This document shows positions 56,090-64,000 of a DNA stretch of 64,000 nt, piece by piece. A model generated the notes under the pieces. That model was not told where the DNA came from and searched no databases. It was given only the letters and a program-made list of their open reading frames with translations. Source of the stretch: Saccharum officinarum (Eukaryota > Streptophyta > Magnoliopsida > Poales > Poaceae); contig CM036223.1 in assembly GCA_020631735.1 (NCBI GenBank), positions 12,649,356-12,713,355 on the forward strand, given 5' to 3'. A program made the translations under genes and the position numbers. Numbering within the stretch: the stretch's first letter is position 1; the number at the start of each line of letters is the position of its first letter.

Positions 56090-57023
56090 ATTTGTATGCT
56101 ACCTTTGGGGTATGTGTGTGAGTGTGGCTATGTCTATTTTAGTGTTTGTGTCTGTGGGTGCTAGGTTTGGTTTGTGTGTGCGTGTGTCTGTGTGTGACTG
56201 GTTTCCAGTTGCTGAGATTGCTTCTAACTGATTATCTGTGGTTGCTAATGTGTGTATGTTTTTTTAATTAATCTTTGTGGTTATTGTCTATGTCATGTCA
56301 ACCTTTTTTGGGTTCAAATGTACCAACAATAACTATTTCTGTCTTTTTTTTTTGTAATAATGTAATTTGTTGTTGAATGAATGTTTATGTTATCATGTAA
56401 AAAACGGTAGCTACTTTCAGAAAGTTGCATGTGTTTTCATAAAACTGCATAATGTGATCTTATCTATGCTTCCTGTTTTTCTTGTTGATCTTCCTGTTTT
56501 CTTTGTAGGATGGGGTAAAATGGCTGTATTTTTTTTTATCTATCCTTTGTTTTTAAGACAATTATGTTTCTTCAGGCGATTTTGCTAAGAAGCTGGCATT
56601 TTTGTAGATGTGTTTGCTTGCTCTGACGTGTTTGCTAGCTGCATTCTGTTTTTCAGGTAAACTATATGTTTTTGTAGGCAGAGTATGGAGATTGGGTTTT
56701 TCTTGTGCGCCTTTTTTTGTCCTATTTCTGTTTTTGGAGTGTTGTCATTTTCTATCTTTGCCCAGGTCCTTTTGAGAAAATGGTTGCTCTGACAATTGAA
56801 TGTCATTTGCTCTGAATGTGTAAAGAGTAGATTTCTCTGAATTTTGGTATATCTAAGCTTGTTTGTAGGTATGACCATTTGGTTTGTCTTTTTTTTTGTG
56901 TGTGTTGCAATGTAAAAGTTAGATGCCCATTTCAGGTATACTCATGTGAGTGGACAGGTTCTAATTTTAACTTCAAATGTTGAAGAAAAAGGGAGCATTT
57001 TAACACTAGCTTACTTGCCATAG
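56090..57023. other. Intron-like sequence between captured fragments
   Basis: T-rich and TG-rich, with no exon recognised. Confidence 0.35.
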
Positions 57024-57974
57024 GGGCCACTTTGTACTGCTGGGCGATTGGTTGTTGAGAATGGAACTTCGAAGGTATCTATCAATCTGCTACCATTCTA
57101 GCATGAGAAAATATTCAGTTTCACTTTTTTTCAACGACCAATTTGTTAGATGTCTTTTGGTGAGGCAGATCTGTTTTTTTTGTGTGTCAGGTGATTTGGC
57201 CTCTCAGCGGGCACTACCGGACGACAGAGGAGAACTTCCAAGAGTTCAAGAGCTTAACTTGGCTCATCCAACCAATATTAAGGTTGGCACATCGCAACCC
57301 TGATCATTCAGAAAGTTAACTAAATATCTCTAAAGTTGATTCTTTTTGTGAACTTGTTCTCTGCAGACGAGCCTAGAAGAGGAGGATAAGCACATGTGTA
57401 CTGTTGGGAGTACTAGGGGCCTGAACCGTAGGCAAACACAATCATGGAACTCTAAACAGCTCTTTGATTTGACACATCATTGGGAAATGTTGGATGAAGA
57501 GGTATCAAATTTCTTTTCTCGATGGTGGCAGCATGTGTGCTGATAGAGAAACAATCTTTGGTGTTAACTTAAGATTCATAATTTAGGATGTGTTCTTGTC
57601 TATTACCAGAAATAATTTGGAACAATGTCAGAAAAACAAGACCTTTCAGCAATCAGGAATCATTCTTCCCAAATGAGATGATATTATAGTAAAATTACTA
57701 ATAGCATTTGGTTGGATATGAAAAGGGTCACTCTAGAAATATACTTGTGTGATGAAAATCTGTCTATTCTGGACAACTATATTATGGTGTTTCCCGGTAC
57801 TTGTTGATTGACTGATGATTATTTCCTTTCATTTTGTAGATCGAAGCCACAATCATGCCTCATGTGTATCATTACAAGCTATTCTTTCTGGTCCAGCGGC
57901 TGAAGGTGGCAACAGGACTGGTGACCAATGGTGGAGGGATGATGATTTGCCTTGGCGCCATTCCATTCAGCTAG
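57024..57974 (+). pseudogene. Captured fragment of an IQM-like (calmodulin-binding) gene plus unassigned exons
   Basis: Exon 57024-57074 gives TAGRLVVENGTSK before a donor. Exon 57191-57282 gives VIWPLSGHYRTTEENFQEFK. Together these match the IQM family (plant IQ-motif calmodulin-binding proteins), where a GRLV-ENG-L segment precedes a WP-SGHY-PTEENF-EF segment. The first exon is shifted near GGGGCCACTTTGTAC, and the second loses the family sequence after EFK although LAHPTNIK appears in another frame. Two further exon-like blocks, 57367-57501 (starting TSLEEEDKH) and 57840-57974 (IEATIMPHVYHYKLFFLVQR then to TAG), have plausible splice sites but were not recognised. Fusion to a third source is possible. 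The IQ motif itself was not seen. Confidence 0.6.
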
Positions 57975-58057
57975 AATGCTGTGACTGCTGACAGCTGGTG
58001 CCCCCTTGGCGCCATTCCATTCAGCTAGAATGTTGTGACTGCTGACAGCTAGTGCGT
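57950..58057. repeat. 54-bp tandem duplication
   Basis: CCTTGGCGCCATTCCATTCA then GCTAGAATGYTGTGACTGCT starts at 57950 and again at 58004, nearly identical. The first copy contains the stop of the last exon-like block. Confidence 0.9.
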
Positions 58058-58137
58058 GGACAGGCAGATTTTTTCTGAATGTTTTGATTGTTGGAGATAA
58101 CAGGTTTTGGATTTTTTGTCTATTTTGTAACCGTGTT

Positions 58138-60507
58138 CACTACTGGAATCGGCTTCTTTGCCCATATTGCACTCGGCAAAGGCTTTGCCAAGTGCCACAC
58201 TCGACAAAGAGCACTCGCCAAAAAAAAATAACGGTAAAGAGCTCTTTGTTGAGTGTATTTTTTTCGAGCACTCGGCAAAGGTTTTGCCGAGTGTCGAGTC
58301 AACACTCGGCAAAGAAAAGTCGCCGTGACGGTGACTGGGGACGGTAACGGCGGCTTTGCCGAGTGCCTTACCTAGGCACTTGGCAAAGCCATAATCTTTG
58401 TCGAGTGTCATGACCATGACACTCGGCAAATCTAAAACCTTTGTCGAGTGTCGTGGTCATGACACTTGGCAAAGGTTTGACACTCAGCAAACGACCTTCC
58501 CAGGTGCCCAGAAATGGTCACTTTGCCGAGTGTTGTGGTCATGACACTCGGCAAAGGCACCCTTTGCCGAGTGCAACACTCGGCAAAGGCACCCTTTGCC
58601 GAGTGCAACACTCGGCAAAGTGACCAAAAACAACATTTTTTATTTGTCTTTTACATTCTATCAAACAAACAGAAGATATATGTAACAAACATCACCAACA
58701 TCACATATATATCACAAACACCACATTTATATCACAAAACCTGCAAGAAACCAACGGCACGATGACCGACAAACACATATATATCAATGGCACGATGGCT
58801 GACAACCACATATTTTCAATCCATGCGGAAGAATATATCTAGGTATTACCAAAGTTTACTACTACTACGACTCCTACTACCACTACTACTACTGCAACTA
58901 CTAGTAATACCACCATGATGACGGTAGGGCATACCTGGTGGGCATCGTAGGGCAGCGACGGTGAAGGGGCCGGGGCGCCGGTGGACGAGGCGGCTGGGGA
59001 AGCGCCGGGTACAGGGCAACGGCGGCCATGGCACCTCCTACTCTAGCTCCTCCTTCTCCTCTTCCTCCTCTAGCACCCGGGTAGGCACGGGGGCTAGGTC
59101 GGGTGGTGCGCTGGCGGCGCGGGCGCGCGGGGACACCGGGGCAGGCGGGGCGGGGCGATGGCGGACGGGGGCACTGGGGGCCGGGAAGGGGCGCGAGGGT
59201 GGGAGGTGGCGGCGTGTGCGGGGGGCGGGCAGCGGTGCCAGGGACGGCGACGCGGGTGAGAGACAAAGTGAGAGATAGAGTGGTAGGGGGTTCGGGTGTT
59301 TATTTTCTCGTCAACACTCGGCAAAGATTTTATTTTTTAAAATTACTTTGCCGAGTGCCTCCCTAATCTGGCACTTGGCAAAGAGTTTTTTTTTTAAAAA
59401 AAATCATTTATCCTTTGCCGAGTGCCATAGTGAAGGCACTCGACAAAGTAATATTTTTTTTTAAAATCTTTTAACATTTGCCGAGTGCAATAGTATAGGC
59501 ACTCGACAAAGTATTTTTTTTAAAATCTAAAATTATCAAACGGATCCGAAAAATTACCAAAATATCACATGAAGCAATTTTTGTTGTCTATTGTCTATAC
59601 AAAAAGTTTTGAAGTCAAAACCCAACGTGACTTATGCTTTGACACCAAATCTTATCAGATCCTTCTCAGCTCTATGAATTTTCTTCGGAGATGCTTCGTT
59701 TTGAAAGCATCGTACGTGACAACTTGTGCGAAACGTTCTCAATTTTTTACCACAGCCTCCACATATGATATCATGACATCTTGACAAATTTCATGATTTT
59801 CAGACTTCGTTTGGTTATTATAGAATTTAAAAACAATTCGCCGACAAGCTCATCGTCATGTTTCGTGAACACGATGTTCGAAATTTCTGGTCTGCTCCTG
59901 GATACGGCCTCACATTAGACTCAATAACATGAATATTATTTTTCTATTCATTTTTTTTCCATTATTTGAATCACTTGCCGTTCAAATTTGACTTATCCAA
60001 AAAAAATCAAATTAATAAAATAAATTAACTAAATATAGCAAACAGATTAAGAAATGTGCCAAATGTGAACATAGAGTATCATGTATTCTATGAGGATTGA
60101 AGAAAAAGTTTGGAGGCTAGAAGTCAAAAAAATTATTTTGTCAAGTGCTAGGATAGGGCACTCGACAATCAGCAATTTTGCCAAGTGTCCACGGAGCACA
60201 CTCGGTAAATAAGGGCCTTTGCCGAGTGCCAGGTCAGGGCACTCGGCAAAGAGGCACTTTGCCGAGTGTCCATGGAGGACACTCGACAAATTTCTAATGG
60301 CGGCTGCCGACCGTTACTCTTTACCGAGTGTCCACTTTCGACACTCGGCAAAGTGCCTCTTTGCCTAGTGCTTTACTTTGTCGAGTGTCCCCGCTTTATC
60401 GAGTGTTGTTTTCTAGGCACTCGGCAAATTGCCTCTTTGCCGAGTGCCCGATAGAGTGCACTTGGCAAAGAGGTTTGCACTCGGCAACTCTGGCGTTTCC
60501 GGTAGTG
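58138..60507. mobile_element. Non-autonomous CACTA (En/Spm) element
   Basis: It begins CACTACTGGAATCGGC and ends GCGTTTCCGGTAGTG, an inverted repeat with one mismatch in the first eleven bases, flanked by GTT on both sides (58135-58137 and 60508-60510). Both sub-terminal regions (58160-58620 and 59310-60490) are packed with CACTCGGCAAAG / CTTTGCCGAGTG units in both orientations, as expected for CACTA transposase-binding repeats. The interior is GC-rich (58920-59260) with no transposase frame, plus a (CTA)n-like run at 58855-58905. It inserted within the right part of the Pack-MULE. Confidence 0.93.
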
Positions 60508-60649
60508 GTTGTGCAAATCTGACAGATTTGCTATATAAAAATTTGTCATATTTTCTTGGCTGATGTGTCAGCTGTTGATTTGTCCAAAATTTTACAGATT
60601 TTGGGGTGACAAATCTGTCAACAGTTATCTAGACAATCCCAAATATAAT

Positions 60650-61363
60650 ACCCATGCGCTTCCTAGGTCTTATATACAATTCGGACTCATGATACCTGTT
60701 CATACAGGTTAGAATGACTCGTGTCCAATCATGATATGGGATCCGTACTGGGTCGCTGTTGCAGCACGGCCATGTTTGCTAGCAGAATAGTAATTCAAGA
60801 CATGCCAAACTCACGGTCCCAGAGGCGTATATGAATCCTCCGTCGTCGATTGGAACGTCTGGTGCGTCCGGCGATCCCTCACGTGCACGTACGTACCCGA
60901 CGGCACAGGGCACCCGGCCGGCCCGGACGTATCCCAAATCCCATGGTCCCTCTTGTTCCTGAGATGAGAATCCACCACGTTCTCCGTGACGACAAGGCGC
61001 TCTCTCCGGGTGCTCCATGCCTGGGCGCCTGGCCGCGGCCGCCGGGGCAGATATCGAGCTCATTTGCCGTAAGGGATCGGTAAGCGCGCCGTGGATTCAT
61101 GCTAGCTAGCCTGCTGGCCGAGGACCGACCTGCATGCATGCATGCGCTAGCTAGGGCCGGCCGGGGACCGGCGGGCCGCGGCTGGGGGTTTCCGCTGCTG
61201 CGCCTGCCGGGGTCGTCGTCGTTGCCACCCACGCTAGCTCTCGCACCGTCGTCGTGGCGCGGCCGCCGACCCGCCCCCCATGTGACGGTGTCACTAGCTA
61301 GCTACGCATGTGAACAGTGAGCGCGGGACCGGACCGGACGCGAGGTGTCACTATCTCTGCTCA
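60650..61363. other. GC-rich unassigned stretch
   Basis: 60840-61330 is GC-rich and looks low-copy, with frames on both strands (minus 60879-61232, 117 codons; plus 60850-61083). No domain was recognised. It could hold a first exon of an unknown gene, but I cannot support one. Confidence 0.3.
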
Positions 61364-61499
61364 CAAACCGTCGTCCAAAACCGCTACAGGGTGTAATTTG
61401 AACGGTTTTGAAAACTTCAGAGTGTAAAATAGACGGTTTTATAGTTGATGGTATATGTTACACTAGCTGATAGTTCAGGGGGTTAAGTAGACTTTTTCC
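61364..61499 (+). mobile_element. Solo arm fragment of the 33473 MULE foldback family
   Basis: CGTCCAAAACCGCTACAGGG through GGGGTTAAGTAGACTTTTTC matches the right arm of the element at 33473-34518. No left arm is present nearby, so this is a truncated or internally deleted copy. Confidence 0.8.
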
Positions 61500-63330
61500 T
61501 TTGTTTATTTGCATGTTCGGTGTCAAAAGTGTTGCTCACCACTGCAGCAACACGAGAGCAATGCCAAAAAATCTATGGTGGGACCCGGTTTTATTTGTGG
61601 CTGCACTCAACACCGTGGAAGGCCTAAGATCTGAAAATAGGCTCTAATTTTGGAGGAGGCCCCTCTTCTCTAAATAGATGTACAAAGCTACTTGTTTTCG
61701 GACTGCCTCTGAAAATGGATCCACCACTCTATGTATTTTAGGGAATATAGGGGCAATTTAGGTCTCATTTAGTTGGACTTTCCAACCTGCTTTTATTTTT
61801 CAAACAACCAAATATCAACTAAAGGGGTGCCAACCCATAGTTGCTTGGGCCAAAAGCTGTTTTCCTCTGGTACAAATCCTACAACAGCTCCACCTTCTTT
61901 CAGAGGCTGTGGAGGTGGGAAACTTTGAAAAAATTACCCATCTACCACTCGTTGTATTATTAGATACCGATACCGAACTGTTTTCTTTCTCTAACTCCTC
62001 TCTCTCTTGTCTGCGAACAAAGATGACCCAGCGCTGTGCGGGCTCCACTGAGCGAGCGCTGGCCATGGCCACCGCGCGCAGGCTCCACTGGGCGAGCGCC
62101 GACGCGCACGACGGGCGTGTGCGCCTCCATCCCCAGCCCCGGTCCTCTCCCCCCCCCACCCCCACCCCTGTCCTCTGCCCAGGAAGGCCTCGCCATCAAG
62201 TACCTCCGGCGCGTGCATCCCCCCGCCCCCAATCCTTTCCTGTCCTCCGCTCGGCTGCTCCCCGGCCCTGCCCATCCCCGACGGCGAGTGCTGCCCCACA
62301 CGAGCACGGGTCCATCTTCGGCGGCATGTGGGCCTTGCCTTGCGGTGCGCGGGCCATCCCTGGCGGCACGTGCAGCCTCTGCCCCATCCCCAGCGACCGG
62401 CGTTTCGAGAGGAAAAGAACTAGGCGGGTACGGCGGTGAAGAAGACGAGGGAGAGAGTCAGAGAGAGATTGACAGGTGGGGTTGGCTCACACATGGGACC
62501 CATTGATAGCTACTTTTTCTAGGAAGCTATAGTTGTGCAACCAAACAATTTTGAGCTTCTTAAAAGCCCACAAGCCACAACAGATTTTCTAAAGCCCACG
62601 CCTCACAGCAATTTTTTTAAAAGCCACAGCTCAACCCAAACAAGCAGTTAGGCTACTTTCGTAAAAAATGGGACTAGCTTCTAAAATCAATTTTGTACTA
62701 GTGACATTGTAAAGAGAATACATAATGCACCAGGTGATCAGAAAATGCACATGCTGCGATATGGTCTTGGATGCTGCGACCCATTCGCCTCCTGCCGTCC
62801 TCCGTACTTCGGGCTCTGATCATTCTCATGCTTTCCCGCTGTGTCTCAGCAGAGCTCCGCACAACGTCCACCACTTCAGAAGCGTCCCAGTGTCGCTCCT
62901 TCCCGCCATCCGGCTGACCCTTGGTATGTGAAAGGAAAGGAGGGATGCAATTTGACAGGTGCAAGCTGTAAGGTCTCGTTTTTAGTTCCAAAAATCGGTA
63001 GTGGTTCTGATGATCCACAGCTAAGGAACCCCTTGAAGCAAGATGGTCGGTCCCAGCCGATATTAATTTTCTGACGATGCCGTCCATGAAAATGTACATA
63101 CACTCCTATCAGTATTCATGAAACGGAAGCGTTTATTTTATGGACCTCAGCTGTTACATCGATGCAAGATATGCCTGAGACTAGGAAGAAACGGATGTAG
63201 CAACAACCACAAAGGCGATTAGGCGACCTTTAGCATCACCTTTCGGAAGCACTGCACTTTCTTTTTCTGTTATTACTGAACTTCATCAGATGACTGAAAA
63301 TGCAAGCAACTATAGTTATAGAAATTTGAC
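61500..63330. other. Unassigned, possibly MITE-bounded GC-rich insert
   Basis: CATTTAGTTGGACTTTCC (about 61768) and AACCCAAACAAGCAG (about 62633) border sequence with AAGCTGTTTTCC and CACAAGCCACAACAG. This recalls a common grass MITE style. The GC-rich middle (62030-62440) has frames on both strands with Pro/Arg-rich nonsense-like content. The region from 62700 on has no recognised gene. Confidence 0.3.
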
Positions 63331-63339
63331 GATGAAGAA

Positions 63340-63829
63340 CAGAAATGGAGGTCAAAGCATGCATGGGGAGGCATCGTAATGCCAGGAGTATCAACATCAG
63401 TTTTCTATCGAACCTCTTATACCTAAAAACTACTCACTCCGTTCTAAATTATAAGATATTTGTGCTTTTCTAGATACATTGCTTTCACTATACATCTAAA
63501 CATTTTCTATCAAACCCCTTATACCTATGGGGTGCAGGAGGAAGGCTGCATAGCTAGATACGCAGGATTTGGTCGAATGGGATGTAGGTTATAGGCTTGC
63601 TTTGAGGATAGTACTAGTCAGCCTGTGCAGGTAACCAAACAGGGACGAACTGCACTGCAGGGACCTGGATAAGGGTTTATGCAAGCAACCACACAGACCC
63701 ATAATGTATATCTAAGTATATACAAAATCCATCAATCTCCATAATGGAGGTCAGAGCATGTGGACGCTTTGTAATGCCAGGAGTATCTCTATCAATTCGC
63801 TGTCCAATCTTCCATACCTAAAAACTAGT
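63340..63829. repeat. Dispersed pair of similar blocks of about 90 bp
   Basis: AATGGAGGTCAAAGCATG...GTAATGCCAGGAGTATC...ATACCTAAAAACTA at 63344-63433 recurs at 63744-63829 with moderate divergence. A truncated Stowaway-like end (CTCACTCCGTTCTAAATTAT) lies between them at about 63436. The last 170 bases of the window show nothing recognisable. Confidence 0.6.
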
Positions 63830-64000
63830 ATCGTAGAAGAAGCAAGTGTTGTACCATTTTTCCTATCTCATCTCATACATATCTATAATCTTTAAGAGAA
63901 ATCCTAAAACCAGCCCTCTCTCCGCTGAAGAAAAGAGAGAGAACCCCTATCGCCTATCCCTAAAGAAATATAAAAAATAATCAAGGTAATCTCCTACGGC

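Larger units (their letters stand above)
49003..60640 (+). mobile_element. Large Mutator-like element (Pack-MULE) with captured gene fragments
   Basis: The 9-bp flank AAATATAAT is perfect on both sides (48994-49002 and 60641-60649). The left end, GATTTATGCTATATATCTGT then CAACAGATTTTG, resembles the right end read inward, GGGATTGTCTAGATAACTGT then TGACAGATTTG. This is a degenerate terminal inverted repeat. Inside are intron-containing fragments of an eIF5A gene (55725-56074) and an IQM-like gene (57024 onward). A GC-rich exon-like stretch (50650-50918) and long T-rich intron-like sequence are also present. No transposase frame was seen. Later insertions are an hAT at 49042-50464, an hAT at 54878-55598 and a CACTA at 58138-60507. 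Without these it is about 7.1 kb. Strand is given for the captured fragments. Confidence 0.75.

Noticed and set aside
58441..60522. Short frames and a possible CRISPR-like array of CGGCAAAG units
   Set aside because: The units are irregularly spaced, occur in both orientations and sit in CACTA sub-terminal regions. This is a plant nuclear sequence.
49003..60640. Helitron as an explanation for the multi-gene capture
   Set aside because: A 9-bp TSD and paired ends favour a Mutator-like element. I saw no TC start or CTRR end with hairpin inserted between A and T at the borders.
61909..62506. Frames of 156-176 codons, Pro/Arg/Ser-rich
   Set aside because: Composition follows GC-rich DNA, overlapping frames occur on both strands, and no domain or splice context was seen.

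Overview
This is a nuclear plant window, almost certainly from a grass and probably a panicoid such as sorghum or a relative. That placement is inference. It rests on the dense mix of Stowaway, Tourist, hAT, MULE and CACTA elements, the LTR types, the non-RD LRR receptor kinase and the spliceosomal introns. I identified no species directly. Protein genes are sparse and most of the sequence is transposable elements, many nested. Many element boundaries were fixed by reading matching target-site duplications (TSDs) on both sides.

Layout. 1-2.06 kb: an LTR (minus strand, cut by the window edge) that landed in a small TRIM-like element (2.06-2.56 kb). 2.6-3.4 kb: a tandem repeat and an orphan TATA plus telo-box promoter. 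3.6-4.7, 27.9-28.9 and 46.35-47.35 kb: three copies of a repeat family built from TGTTGCA-rich units. 7.0-8.25 kb: a non-LTR retroposon with a 15-bp TSD. 9.2-10.7 kb: a MULE foldback and a Stowaway. 12.88-13.6 kb: an apparently intact single-exon DUF688-type gene (minus). 14-17 kb: an hAT element with a Stowaway inside it, then a further element. 17.14-22.49 kb: a solo Gypsy-type LTR with a second LTR nested in it. 22.5-25.7 kb: Stowaways and a decayed hAT transposase element. 26.9-31.5 kb: MITEs and an hAT-like element. 31.93 kb: a complete tRNA-Ser(TGA). 32.5-34.5 kb: a second hAT transposase relic and a 1-kb MULE foldback. 35.4-38.9 kb: a large LRR receptor-like kinase gene (minus) broken by two compensating one-base indels in homopolymers. 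39.1-40.4 kb: a Ty1/copia relic between two copies of the kinase upstream block. 40.6-40.9 kb: a candidate two-exon gene for a 59-residue secreted CC...CC peptide. 43-47 kb: MITEs and an RNase H-like pseudogene split by a Tourist. 49.0-60.6 kb: a large Mutator-like element (Pack-MULE) with captured eIF5A and IQM-like gene fragments, itself hit by two hATs and a CACTA. 60.6-64 kb: mostly unassigned sequence and repeats.

Function. The host genes that look real are the DUF688-type gene, the tRNA-Ser, the receptor-kinase locus (immune-receptor type, probably a pseudogene as assembled) and the candidate small secreted peptide next to it. The rest records transposition, nested insertion and gene-fragment capture.
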